DNA of 64,000 nt, taken from assembly GCA_963576565.1 (NCBI GenBank), contig CAUYVT010000039.1, positions 856,501 to 920,500 on the forward strand, read 5' to 3'. Position numbers and translations under genes: made by a program. The notes under the pieces were generated by a model that made no database searches, was not told the DNA's origin, and was given only the letters and a program-made list of their open reading frames with translations. Positions 1 to 11,090 of the stretch are shown here, piece by piece; position 1 is the stretch's first letter, and every line of letters starts with the position of its first letter. The stretch comes from Aspidapion aeneum (lineage: Eukaryota; Arthropoda; Insecta; Coleoptera; Brentidae).

Positions 1-239
1 AAAATGAAACTTGTATGTAGGAGGACGGGTTTTCATTTGAAAACGATTGTGGACGGGAAGGTTCTTGCAATTTGGACGTGCGGAAAAAAATCGTGAGGAA
101 AGTAAAAATGATGCGAAAAAGTAAAATTGTGCGGAAAAGTAATTAACGTAATATTCTTTTAATAGATCGCTCAAGAAACCCTAACTTATATGTTCTTGGT
201 TTGTAAACAGTAAGGTGAGGCCAAATTTTAAAAATATGA
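1..239. other. AT-rich non-coding stretch
   Basis: No reading frame, RNA gene or clear repeat is visible here. It leads into the degenerate tandem repeat that starts near 240. Confidence 0.5.
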
Positions 240-870
240 TTTATAAAAAATTTACTACTAGTAGATACTAGGCACCTACTGGACCTAAATGTACCGTAGT
301 TAGTGAATGGTGTGGTTTGTTTACATATTCCTAACTATTTTTTGCTCACCAAGACTCCTGATAAAGTTGATTTTTAAAATTGTGATTTCTACAAAAGTGT
401 TTTACTAATTTTGATATCACCCTGTACCTTACTCCAAGGACCTAAAGGTAATACAGTCAGTTAATGTTATGATTTTTTAACGTGTTCCTAAGCATTTTTT
501 GATAACGAAAGCTCTTGACAACATTGTTTTCTAAAAATGTGATTTTTAGAAAAATACACTAGTAATTTCGATATCACCCAGTAGCTCACTTGCTGGCTCT
601 AAAGGTAATACAATAAGTTAGTGATATGATTTTTTAAGGTATTTCTAACTCTTGTTTGCTAAGTAAAACTCCTGACAACGTTGTTTTTAACAATGTAAAT
701 TGTACAACTATTTTTGATATCACCCTGTAACTCACCCCCTGAACCTAAATTTGAAATAATCCGTTAATACATAGTTTAACTTTTTGGGCTATTTTCAACT
801 TTTTATTGTTAAGTAGAGAACTAGAATTTCTAAACAAATCTATAATAGATTTTAAGGTCACCCTGTAGCA
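240..870. repeat. Degenerate tandem repeat, period about 140-160 bp
   Basis: The phrase GATATCACCCTGTA or a close variant recurs at about 413, 570, 716 and 855. Each occurrence is followed by 'cctaa', a GTTAATG-like stretch, a T-rich run and 'gacaacgttgt'. Spacing is 139-157 bp, so about four diverged units are present. No coding potential is seen. The CACCCTGTA core resembles the ends of short repeats common in insect genomes, but the family cannot be named. Confidence 0.6.
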
Positions 871-1915
871 GACCTGAACCTAACCTTTATAACCTGGGTT
901 TGGCAGTCTTTTTTTCTATCTCTTCTCATACCTGATCATTAGAAATATTAGACAAACATTATTTTTAATTATATGATAATAATAATAACAAGTTTGATAT
1001 TTATATATTCAAAGGTTATTTTTTGGGCCACGGGTTGCAATAAATCCGAAAATTATTTTTTTTTCATAAACATCAACCCTAATAGTTTTCTTTCCTAAAA
1101 TTCATTTGATTTCGTTAAAATAATATTAAGTTTGATTTTGTGGTCGGCTGTACTTAGCCATTCAGTTTGGTTCGCTTTGCATGTTATCATGTTATGTTCG
1201 TGTTATTTGAATCCAACTTTAACGAAGTAAGAAAAACGTCTCATAGTTTTGTTATTGTTTTTTTCCGGAAAAATACAATTTTTTAAGAACCTGTGCATCA
1301 TCAACAATCCCTGAAAAATATTGAATTATCAGCAATCGAGTTTAAAGGTGGGTTTTAGATTATATTTTTCCTCATTTTTCGGTTTTTGACGCTGTACAAG
1401 AAACTGAAATTTACGATGTTGCCATGATTTAGGGCTAAAATTTGAGGCGTCAAATTTTTTCAGATTGTTTCAAATTATGTCAAATTTTAAAGAATTGCCC
1501 CCAATATTTGAAATTATTTGACTTTTCCATAAAAACCCGGTAAAACTATAACGGTGGCAGCAGCGTGGAGCAAATTCTGTAGCGACCCTTTCACGCACCT
1601 TTGCCGTGAAAAACAAAGAAGGAAAGTAAACTTAGCTGACCTCAAAGAAAATGAATAGAAATTACAAATCTGAAAAAATTTGGCGATATTTGAAATGTCA
1701 ATTTCTAGTGAGGGTGTGAATTTATTTCCAATTTTTAAATTAAAAATTTACAACGACTAAGGTATTTTTGCTAAAAAAAATTAATTATATCGTGATGCTG
1801 CATCCAACAAAAAGTGGAAAATTGCCTTGTAGGTAAGTTTTTAAGTTTAAAAAGTGCCTTTTAAACGAGAAATCTTAACCGCCGAATTATGTCAGATTTT
1901 TTCAAATTTCGCCAG
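871..1915. other. Non-coding stretch, no recognised feature
   Basis: AT-rich sequence with homopolymer runs and no open frame of note. 'tcaaattttttcaga' and 'gccagattttttga' style phrases recur around 1440-1500 and 1880-1925, hinting at old short repeats. Confidence 0.4.
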
Positions 1916-1920
1916 ATTTT

Positions 1921-3241
1921 TTGAAATGTAAAGAATTGCCCCCATGGAACGAACAAGGAATGAGTCGAAAAGTGAATGAAATAGTATATGAGTGCAGCAG
2001 AATGAAGGTTGACCTTGCTGTACTAACAGAAACGAAGAAGAAAGGAAAAGGATCTGAAAACCTAGGACAGTATGACCATTTCTATAGCGGAGTGGCAAAA
2101 GAAAAACATGCTCAACAAGGAGTATCTATTTTGGTCAACAAAATATTTAGAAAATTTATCACCAACTGGGAAGCAGTAAATGAACGGCTAATAAGAATGA
2201 ATATAACAATAAAAGGAATGAGACTTACGATTTTTGGAATCTATGCGTATAATGACGATGCAAATGTAGCCGTGAAAGACAACTTTTTTGAAGAAATCCA
2301 TAATGAAATATCAGCAGTAAGTACATCTAGAGAAATTGTAATATTGGGGATTTAAATAGTAGAACAGGTAACAGAGTATATGATCTGACAGTTGGCCAAT
2401 ATGGAGAAGAAGTAGTTAATGACAATGGAAACCGGCTTATCATAGTATGTGAGCAATTAGACCTAAAAATCCAAAACGGTTTTTTCCAACATAAGAAAAT
2501 ACACAAATATACCTGGACCAAACCCTCACAAAACCTGAAATCCGTCATTGATTATCTTATCACTAAACAAAAGACAAAACTAAAAATTCAAGATGTCAGA
2601 ACAAAGCGTGGATCAACATGCGGAAGTGATCACTATTTTCTGGAGACCAAAATTCTCTTTCCTTATCAAGGCCGAAGCCTCCATCAACAAAATCTTGATC
2701 TTGATTGATCACTGTCAATATAATCTACTAAGCCTAGAACATGACAGCGTAAAAAACTTATACAAAAAGAGACTGAACGAAAAACTTAATTCAAGTTCAG
2801 GTGAAACCCCAGATAAGGAATAGGAATGTATCACATTAAGCATCCATCAAGCTGCAAAAGAAGCACTAGTTATTAGTGGAAGTAACTCCTAAAAGAACAA
2901 GACCATACTGGTTGGATGCTGAGATTGAAAGTGAAATAGAGGAAAAAAGGAAATTATATCACACATACTTATCCCAAAAGACAGATAGAAGCAGAGAAGG
3001 ATATAAAATCGCGCAATCAAAGGTGAGAAGAATGATCAGTGATAGGAAAAATCAATCATGGATGCAAAAGTGCCAGAAAATAGATTCTTACTTAGGAGGT
3101 AGGAGAAGTACCGAAAGCTGGAAAACTATAAGATTGATCAAAAAAGAAACATGCAGAGATATTATTTCACCAATACCAGACAAAGAATGGGATGAGCATT
3201 TTAAAAAACTTTTAACTGAAGATAGAGCAGAATTCAATTAG
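1921..3241 (+). pseudogene. RTE-like LINE endonuclease region and linker, frameshifted
   Basis: The stretch 1921-2355 reads as an apurinic-type endonuclease fragment: an acidic 'LTETKKKGKG' region that would hold the catalytic Glu, then 'GVSILVNK', 'FGIYAY' and 'VILG'. The expected 'GDLNSRTG' motif follows in the next frame after about 2345. Further pieces continue at 2593-2823 and 2876-3241, the last with a conserved 'RPYWLDAEI' stretch usual between endonuclease and RT. At least two frameshifts and several stops make it a pseudogene. Assignment to RTE rests on this domain order and on the tail further down. Confidence 0.75.
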
Positions 3242-3258
3242 TATCTAAGGTCAAAAAC

Positions 3259-4428
3259 GTGTGCAAAACCTTAAAAAGCGGTAAATCTGCCGGACCCGGA
3301 AATATCCCAGCTGAGCTTATTAAATATGGCACTGAAGAATTGTTTTGGAGATTACGGAATCTTTTCCAAAGATATTTAAATGGAGCTGTAGTACCAACTG
3401 AGTGGAAAACGTCATATATATCCACAATACACAAAAAAGGAAGGAAAGATATATGTGACAATTATAGAGGTATATCTGTAACTAGTACGCTAAGCAGAAT
3501 ATATGGCAAAATAATAAGAAATAAAGTGGAGAGCGAATATAAAGATGTGGAGGCAGAAGAACAAGCTGGTTTCAGGGCGGGTAGATCGACTTCAGATCAT
3601 CTCTTTTGTATAACCCAAGTTATTGAAAAGAAAATGGCATACGGACAAGAGCTCCATCTGCTTTACGTAGATTTGCAGAAGGCATATGATAGTATACCAC
3701 TAAATCTACTTTGGAAAGCGTTGGAAAAGACAAACATAAGCGTACAACTAATTAAGGCCATCAAAGAGTTATACCACAATAGTAAGGCAAAAGTTAAAAT
3801 AAAAGCAAAACTAACCAAAGGCTTTTAAGTAAATAAAGGTCTTAAACAAGGTTGCTGTATCTCGCCTACGCTCTTGAAGATATATTTGAAACAGGTCCTT
3901 AAAGTCTGAAAGAGAAAATTCCAAAACATGGGAATTCCGTTGGATGAAACCACCTTGTATACTTTATGTTTCGCCGATGATTAGATAGTGGTGGCTCAGG
4001 ATTATGACGACCTCGAATATATGACACGAAAACTAATAGAAGAGTACAATAAGTGGGGACTAGAGGTTAATATCATTAAGACAGAGTATATGTGTATTGG
4101 TGGAACGAAACAGGATCTAATCTTAAATACTGGGCAGCGAATTCAGTCCTGTGATGAGTATAAATACTTGGGTCTAAAAATTACAGCTGACGGAACACTA
4201 GACAAAGCTATAAAAGATAGAAACGTACAAGGAAGAAAAGCAATAACTTTATTAAATGGAATAATTTGGGACCAGAGTATATCAAAACATAACAAAAAGC
4301 TTATATATAACACCATTGTTAAAAGTATTATTACATACGGCTCAGAAGTATGGCCAATCAAAGATAGAACAGAAAAAATGCTTTCCGCTACGGAGATGGA
4401 CTATTTGAGAAGAGCAGCAGGGAAATAA
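3259..4428 (+). pseudogene. RTE-like LINE reverse transcriptase, nonsense-disrupted
   Basis: Classic RT blocks appear in order: 'GKSAGPGNIPAELIK', 'EWKTSYISTIHKKG', 'NYRGISVTSTLSRIYGKI', 'EEQAGFRAGRSTSDH', 'YVDLQKAYDSIP', and the catalytic FADD at 3970-3981. The frame is broken by TAA at 3826-3828, TGA at 3907-3909 and TAG at 3982-3984. The last directly follows FADD, so the catalytic box survives but translation could not pass it. All three stops lie in one frame, which argues for point-mutation decay. The frame is finally lost at a run of A after 4428. Confidence 0.85.
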
Positions 4429-4465
4429 AAAAAAAAGAGTTACCAATCAAAGAATAAGAGAAATT

Positions 4466-4729
4466 ATGACAGTGGGTGAACGTACTCTAGTGGATGATAT
4501 AAGAACAAAACAACTGGTGTGGTACGGACATGTACAAAGAATGGATGATGGAGGACTACCTAAACAAATATTACAATGGAAACCAACTAGCCGAAGAAAA
4601 CGAGGAAGGCCGAGGAGAAGCTGGAGAGAAGGAATAGATAGTGAAATAAGAATAAGAGGCCTAGATGATGAATTATGGGCAAACAGAAACGAGTGGAGAT
4701 TGGGTATCGGAAGAAGTAGAACTTTGTGA
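4466..4729 (+). pseudogene. RTE-like LINE C-terminal basic tail
   Basis: This frame contains 'LVWYGHVQRMDDGGLPKQI', then 'RRKRGRPRRSWREG' and 'LWANRNEWRLGIGR'. That is the characteristic C-terminus of insect RTE-like ORFs. It is separated from the RT by a one-base slip in the A-rich run at about 4427-4436. The AT-rich sequence after 4740 is probably the 3' UTR or tail. Confidence 0.8.
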
Positions 4730-4740
4730 AACCGATAAAT

Positions 4741-6077
4741 ATATATATTTTATTTTTTAATCGATATATTATCTCCTTTTCTGATTTCAAAAATATATCG
4801 CCCTCTTAGTGCAACAACTAGATAACTCGAAAATTATGCATTTTGAGTTATCCAGTTTAGAAGCTGACCTATTTTTCATATTTTGTACGAGCAACCAAAC
4901 TTGTTTAAAGACTTAAAGAGTGACAAGAAATGGATAACTCTGAAATAACAGATTTTATAAAAAGACATCTTAAGATTTTCTCAAAACTATCAATTTCAAG
5001 TTATCTAGGGACGATAAAATATGTTGACATTTAGTTCAGCCGTTGTTGAAATATTTTCATTTTAAAATCCTAATTATATTCATTAACACAAGGATCCATC
5101 TTTATAGTTTATTTAGATTAATAAGATGCAAATATTTTAAAAACGGATGGGCCAAAATGTCAAAATGCATTCAAGATGGCGGCCGAAGTTTAGATAAAAC
5201 TTCGGCCGTTATTTTGAATGTTAAATGTGAAACTGTAACTTTTCATAAATACTTATAAAACCTAGGTTACTCTTGATAAAATTAACAATATTTTTTTTGT
5301 AAAAATTAAATTTGGTCTATAAGTTATAAAGGTCTGTTTTATTTTTGACATATTAAGCACCATCTTTGTGTCGGCTGAGGAACTTATTTTTTTTTAGCAA
5401 ATACAATGAGCGTAAAGCGTAAAAAGTAAAGGAAATATCGAAAAAAAACTAATTTTTTGAAATATAGTCGCCATTTGGTTTTGAAGTGACAGGTTACACA
5501 TTTTTTACGGTTTTCAATTGAATAGGTCCCGCTTAAAGTAAATCCATCAAAATTAATTTAATTTCCCCCGAAACAGGGAATTCGTTTTTTTTCCTAAATT
5601 TGACAGCCGGAAAATCGGGTATCCTGGGATGAAAATTTAGCCTTTAAGTGTTAGGTACCGCACCATGTCAAATATAAAATAAATATACGTACTTTTTCAT
5701 AGCTTTTACAAATGTACTCAACAATGAAAAATACTGCTACTGGCATTGAATTCAATCGGTAATCTGATGCTTTCATTGAGAACATAATGAAACTATGTGG
5801 TTTCCTTTTTCTGAAACTTCGATAACTAATGAAACCGTGAAAATGTTTGTTGGTTCATGGGTAGCTCATACAATGGTGTAATTCATACAATGGTGCTTAA
5901 ATTAGGATAATAAAACCGCGTCAACTGTTGGTGCCAAAGAGGTTTTTAAAGACGCCCTTGTTTATTTGTCTGTCTATGTTGAGTTGGCAGAAATACAATA
6001 AAATGCTGAAAAAGGTTATTTGCTTAAATTTAAAGAAATTTATTTTAGCATAAAGGAGAAGGCACGAAATCCATTGT
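4741..6077. other. Non-coding stretch with one hairpin
   Basis: No gene is recognisable. The only clear structure is an imperfect inverted repeat at 5168-5220. The remainder is AT-rich with runs of T. Confidence 0.4.
5168..5220. repeat. Imperfect hairpin with CGGCCGAAGTTT arms
   Basis: Left arm 5168-5191 and right arm 5196-5220 are near reverse complements. Outer CATTCAA pairs with TTGAATG, and inner CGGCCGAAGTTT pairs with AAACTTCGGCCG around a 4-base loop. It could be a tiny foldback element or the relic of a MITE centre. No target duplication was identified. Confidence 0.6.
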
Positions 6078-6080
6078 TTA

Positions 6081-6238
6081 GGGAACGTCCTTAAATTACG
6101 TAACGCAAAAATTCAGGACCCCTCCTCCCCCCCTCGTAACAAATTTTCAAGGAAAATCACATTGAAAAAACATTGAATATAACGCAAGGCCGAACCCCCC
6201 TCCCCCCTTAGAGCGTTACTTAATTTAAGGAAAGGCCC
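6081..6238. mobile_element. Harbinger-like MITE, copy 1
   Basis: Terminal inverted repeats read GGGAACGTCCTTAAATTACG on the left and GGGCCTTTCCTTAAATTAAG on the right (reverse complement), both continuing TAACGC. The 3-bp sequence TTA flanks both ends (6078-6080 and 6239-6241). A GGG terminus with a TWA duplication is the signature of PIF/Harbinger elements. Runs of C and G lie just inside each end. Two further copies are at 40024-40195 and 43576-43649. Paralogous repeat copies at 8432 and 8949 show the unoccupied site as an uninterrupted 'gtTTAccgggatg'. Confidence 0.8.
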
Positions 6239-7100
6239 TTACCGGGATGCGTCAGATGAGTTAAATTTGAGATACGTTGAAGGCCAAACCTTCCTGATTT
6301 TTTAACCAAAAAAAATTTGGGGGCGTCATGGGATTCGTTTTCGAGCTATACCTTTTTAAATGCGCGCCACTGAAATATGGAAAAATATGATCTTTTCTAT
6401 TTTTTTTTGTAATAACTTATCGCCAAATAAAAATGAAAAACTGACATTAATCTTATTTTTTTGACAAAATAGACCTTTTAGGATCATCAATTTTTGACAT
6501 ATAGTGTGCGTGCAAGTACTGAAAAATAATGGAATTTCCTTCGACAGGTCGCCGGTTCGGCTTTACAAGCACATTTAAAAATAATTGTCGGTATTGACGA
6601 TTGTAATTGGAAAGTTACGATACATATGGAATTTTATATGAAAAGGCACCTACCTCGGCCTCTCTTGCGGCTCCAGTCAACGTTTAAACGTCCAGTTTTT
6701 CACCTCAAAATTCACTTTTTTGGGAACGTGATTTTTCTAGTGTCTTGTTGTGACGGTGGTTGTTTGCGCACCCATCGCGGCGCTGCTTGTCTTCGCACGT
6801 GTGCGGTGCCGTGAAAACCCATATGCATATTTAAGAGCGCGAAAATTTAAATTATTTTAAACGCGCAGAAAAGGAAAAGAAAATGAAAAATAGGAAATGC
6901 ATTGCTTGCACCAACATATAGTTTGCGTCATATACCTACAGAGTGGTTCAAAATAATTTAAAAAAAAATATAGGAAAAATACCAGAGATTTATTAAATAT
7001 AAAGAAAGGAAACTAAAAATGCATGGTCAAAATTAACTTCACTTGCTTTCATGTGAGTCGTTTTTACTATTCTAGAGTAATGTTTGCATAATAGTATATT
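6239..7100. repeat. Dispersed repeat 'CCGGGATG', copy 1
   Basis: Begins 'accgggatgcgtcagatga', runs through 'ttgggggcgtcatggga' and 'gcgcgccactgaaatatgg', then resumes at 6927 with 'tacagagtggttcaaaata' to about 7090. The same order is found at 8418-8870, and its first part again at 8937-9075. Copy 1 has about 420 extra bases in the middle (roughly 6500-6925, with a more GC-rich part near 6640-6830), probably a separate insertion. No coding content is recognised. Confidence 0.6.
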
Positions 7101-7281
7101 TTATCATGAAACACATTTAAAATCAAGTTTTCTAATTTCCGATTTGAATTTGCCCCTAAAACACTCAATTCTAGCATGGCATTGCAAAGGCGTCACAGCG
7201 CAGTAAACTCGCGGACAGATACACGGCACTCAAGTGTTTATTTGTTTTTGGTCTGTGTTTTTACTGTTTTTTATGTAAAAA

Positions 7282-7449
7282 ATGTCCTATAAGTGGTGTG
7301 TAGTGCCTGAGTGTTCGAATACTAGCATAAAAACACCTCAAAACTATTTATTCATGTGCCTACAGCAGTAAAATAACGGAAAAAGTGGCTAAAACGGGGG
7401 CCTTATCTAATACATCTTCACTTTACATTTATGAAGATCACTTTGATGT
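7282..7449 (+). pseudogene. THAP-domain first exon, frameshifted pseudogene
   Basis: Starting at ATG 7282 the frame reads MSYKWCVVPECSNTSIKTP, a typical THAP start with C-x4-C spacing. The matching continuation ('LFIHVPTAVK', 'RKKWLK', then 'SLYIYEDHF') is spread over the other two frames, with stops, and ends at a possible donor GTGAGT near 7450. The usual Cys of the C-x2-H pair is Tyr here. The family is typically the N-terminus of Harbinger/ISL2EU-like transposases, so this is probably a dead relative of the gene type at 42.2-53.1 kb. No DDE part is visible nearby. Confidence 0.65.
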
Positions 7450-8417
7450 GAGTATAACTAAATTGTTTCTGTTAATTTTTTTCACGTTGTCTATAATATA
7501 TATAACTATTTCGTAAATGACGATTAAATTTTTGAGGTTATGTTTATTACAAGGGGTGAACAACTATAATAGGCAGAAAGGTGTACAAATTTTTAGGTGG
7601 TGCTAGGCAGTTATTAGGCAGGACTAGGAAGTACCTCTAGTGTGCATGCAGGCTAAAAGCAAGACTAGGCAGTACCTACGCAGGACTATGCAGTGTAACA
7701 TATGCAGTACTTCAAGTATTGCTGGTCGTTGTATACTTTTTGCCTACCTGTCCCTTCCTCGGTTTATAACATGATTTTTATTTTTGTTTTTTTCAGATAA
7801 TGAATCTATTGTAAGTGGCATATTAAACAAAAAAGCAAAACATATAACTTAAAATCTAAATGAGTAAAAGTAGGTGAAGAATATCGTAAAAAAACTTTCA
7901 GTTATATACAAAACAATTGATCGAATACTTACATCAACATTTTAACGTTTCTAAATGCCGCAGAACAAAAATCACTGTTGTTGGCAAAAAAGCCTGCCAC
8001 CATAAAGGAGTTCAGCATTGGCAAGTTGTAGCTATCGGCCGTGGAGAATCCGTTTTCCATTGAAAATGTTTTTATAAGCAAAACACAAAATATCGCACTT
8101 TAAACCAAAGCAAACATTACCTTCCATATGAAAATAATACAGAAAATAGGTTCGTTCGAGGCGTTTACTGTTTTGTGACGTAACTCGCAGCTGACTGGTA
8201 GACCGCCTGTTTTGAATCACGTGGCTAATTGTTTTAATTCAATGAATTTATTTAATTAAAGAACTATGAATTTGAGAAAAAAAATTTTTTGTTTAATTTT
8301 TTCTCAAATTTGTTTTTAGCATTCCCAAGACCTAAAGAGATATCTAAAAATAAATATATATTTATTTTTTACTACTGTCAAACACCCTATTCAACGCATC
8401 ACATGTTTTCTAATTGT
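7450..8417. other. Non-coding stretch with short degenerate repeats
   Basis: Between about 7593 and 7720 a short phrase ('gactaggcagtacct' and variants) recurs four or five times, a degenerate 20-40 bp repeat. A possible small GT-AG intron end ('tttttttcag') lies at 7788-7798, but no exon can be tied to it. Nothing else is recognised. Confidence 0.4.
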
Positions 8418-9075
8418 CTACGGAATAGTGTGTTTACCGGGATGCGTTAATTAAGGTAAATTTATGATATGTTAGGGCCCAAGCCGTCCAAATACTTGTC
8501 TCAAAAAATTGGGGGTCATCGGTCTCGTTTTCGAACTATAATTATTTAAATCCGCGCCACTGCAATATAGAAAAATGTGACTGTTTGTAGTTTTTTTGCT
8601 TCTTCTTCTCGTCAAATAGAAATAAAAAACCAATATTAATTTTATTTAGTTGAAAAAGTTTAGGTATATCAATTTTTTTATAGTTTTGTCACAAATCTAC
8701 AGAGTGACTCAAAATATGAATAATAGAAATACAGGAATAATAACTGGGGTTTGTTAAATATACCTACCTAAAGGGATGAAAATAAAAATGTATAGTCAAA
8801 ATAAATTAATTTGCTTCAATGTGAGTCGTTGTAACTATTATAAAGTAAAATTCACATACATAGTGGTTTATGTAGTAAACTTACAGGGTAAATCAAACAC
8901 TTTTTAAATTAAACAAATGATAGGTGAACTAACTGTCTAGCGGAATAGTGTGTTTACCGGGATGTGTCAGATGAGGTGAATTTGAGATATGTTAGAGCCC
9001 GAGCCATACTAAAACTTGCTTAAAAAAATTGGGGCGGGGGGGCATCGGTTTCGTTTTTGAGCTATACTCTTATGG
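8418..9075. repeat. Dispersed repeat 'CCGGGATG', copies 2 and 3
   Basis: Copy 2 starts 'ggaatagtgtgtttaccggg' near 8421 and extends to about 8870. It includes the 'tacagagtgactcaaaata' part matched at 6927. Copy 3 starts with the same words near 8940 and runs to about 9075. Both keep an unbroken 'tttaccgggatg', the empty site of the Harbinger-like insertion in copy 1. Confidence 0.6.
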
Positions 9076-9411
9076 ATTTTTGCTATATTCCATCGCCTTA
9101 TAGGGATAAAAAGTTGATATTTAAAATTTTGTCAAAAAATTATGCAAAAAATTTTTGGTAGAACCCCCGGAAAGGAGTGAGTAAACCCATTTTCGCCCCA
9201 CGTTTCCACATTCCACATTTCATATATTTCAGCATTTAAAAGATATCGGGAATCCTATAGGTACAACAAACGTAAATATAACAGACTTATCTCAGAATCT
9301 CACAGAGACTGTTTTCAACAAAGAATCAAAAACAGTGACAATAAAACAAAAACATCTTGGCAAGTCATAAATGAAGTCACGGGTAAGTAAAAAAAATCAA
9401 GTGATATTGGG

Positions 9412-10376
9412 TTGGAGGGTGATCCAGAATCACTTTGTAATGAGATTAATCAATTTATGGCAAATGTTGCTTTAGATTCTGTATCAAAGATCCCTTTGGT
9501 GAACAACTTTAAAAGTGAAATCTCTCAAAATATAAATTCAATGTTTTTGTCTCCTGTCACTGAAAAGGAAATGTTTGAAATAATAAATAGCTTAAAAAAC
9601 AAACATAGCTCTGGCTTTGACGAAATATCATCCAATCTGATAAAGTTTTGCTTTGAAGAACTATGCCGGCCACTTTGTTTTATAATAAATAATTCATTTA
9701 AAGAGGGTCTTTTTCCAGAATCCTTGAAGCTGGCAGTAGTAAAACCTTTATACAAGAGGGGAGATCCTACCAAATTTGAAAACTACAGGCCCATAAGCCT
9801 CCTTTCATCATTTTCAAAAGTCTTTGAGGTTGCCATGAATAACCGATTAAAAAAGTTTTTTGCAATACACAATCTCCTTAGTTCAACCAACACGGGTTTT
9901 TAAAGGGAAGGTCAATCGAAACTGCAACATATGACTTTCTTGAAAAGATACTGGAGGGGATTGAGGGTAGAAACAAAGTCTTGGGAGCATTTCTGGACCT
10001 GTCAAAAGCTTTTGACTGTTTAAAACACAAAGATATCCTAGAAAAATTAGTATCCTATGGGATCAGGGGACCAGCACTTAAATGGTTAGCTTCATATCTA
10101 ACAGATCGAAGGCAAAGAGTGGTATTTAATAAGGAGGGGTCTTGGTATTTTTCGGAGGACATAAACGTGACTTTGGGCGTGCCACAGGATAGCATCCTGG
10201 GGCCGTTTTTGTTCCTTATCTACATTAATGATCTGCCAAACTACATCAAGAGTGCATTTCTAAGCATTGTTAATTATGCTGATGATACCAATATCCTTTT
10301 CTGGGCAGAGACATTCGAGATTCTTTCTGAACGAGCAAGATTTGGTTTGGAGAGAGCTGAAAATTGGTTTAGTTGA
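9412..10376 (+). pseudogene. Jockey/CR1-like reverse transcriptase
   Basis: RT blocks are present in order: 'KHSSGFDEISSNLIKFC', 'LFPESLKLAVVKPLYKRGD', 'NYRPISLLSSFSKVFE', then (in another frame after a stop at 9901-9903) 'GAFLDLSKAFDCLKHKDIL', 'GVPQDSILGPFLFLIYIND', and catalytic YADD at 10274-10285. The 'VPQDS' box has Asp where most relatives have Gly. The fingers end with TAA after 'STNTGF', where 'QSGF' is normally followed by the next block, so a frameshift coincides with the stop. Confidence 0.85.
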
Positions 10377-10462
10377 AACGGTCTTCTGTTAAATTGTGAT
10401 AAGTCTGTGTTCGTCTGTTTTAGAACAATGCATCAAAAGATGAATACCCAGAGACTTTCGGG

Positions 10463-11035
10463 TTGCTCTCGCGGGATGTCGAACTCTCTGAGAGTGTGAC
10501 TTTTCTGGACATGGATATAGATCAAAACTTGTCATGGGAAATTCACATAAAGCGAGTTTGCAAAAAACTAAATTCTGCATGTTACTCCCTAAGAGTTTTG
10601 AAAAAATATCTTAACCAAGTCACTCTTTTATCAGTGTATTATGCCAACTTCTATTTAACTCTAAGATATGGTTTGATTTTCTGGGGGGGCGCATCGGCTG
10701 TCTTGGTTGCAGAACCTTTTTTAATTCAGAAAAGGGTGATCCGCTTAATGTTGGGGATGAAAACAACAGAATCATGTAGGGGTAAGTTTAAATTGTTAAA
10801 TATTCTTACATTTTAAGGTATATACATCTATGAATGTGTCATGTTTTTATTTAAAAATTTTCAAAAATTCGAACATCTTGTTCCCAGACATTCATATCCT
10901 ACTAGATCCTTGCAAATGAAGATTCCACTTCACAGACTGAGCATGACAGAGCGGAGCCCTGTTTATTCGTGTATAATACTTTTTAATAAATTACCCTTGA
11001 CTATAAGGAGGGAAACAAATGTAAACATTTTTTAA
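10463..11035 (+). pseudogene. Jockey/CR1-like LINE C-terminal domain
   Basis: In one frame, interrupted by TAA at 10814-10816, this reads 'FLDMDIDQNLSWEIHI', 'YYANFYLTLRYGLIFWG' and, after the stop, 'YECVMFLFKNF' and 'HSYPTRS'. This is the thumb and C-terminal region that follows RT in jockey/CR1 LINEs. It continues the element upstream after a frameshift near 10400. Confidence 0.75.
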
Positions 11036-11090
11036 AAATCTGTGTTTGATTATATTAAAAACATAGAGCCATTTCTCTAGAAGAATTTCT

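Larger units (their letters stand above)
1921..4740 (+). mobile_element. Decayed RTE-like LINE (non-LTR retrotransposon)
   Basis: A single endonuclease/reverse transcriptase ORF of an RTE-like LINE can be followed across three frames. The endonuclease portion starts about 1921 without the usual N-terminal start of the fold, so the copy is 5' truncated. A frameshift near 2345 moves the conserved 'DLN' motif out of frame, and the linker continues in other frames at 2593-2823 and 2876-3241. The RT follows from 3259, and the tail at 4466-4729 carries the basic KRGRPRRSW motif typical of insect RTE-like proteins. It cannot be expressed as one protein. Confidence 0.85.
9230..11090 (+). mobile_element. 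Decayed jockey/CR1-like LINE, 5' truncated
   Basis: An ORF2 fragment of a jockey/CR1-type LINE begins in the linker after the endonuclease (around 9232) and runs through RT to the C-terminal domain. It has stops at about 9388, 9901 and 10374, frame changes near 9900 and 10400, and a TAA at 10814-10816. No endonuclease is present, so the copy is 5' truncated. No clear 3' tail repeat was found. Confidence 0.85.
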
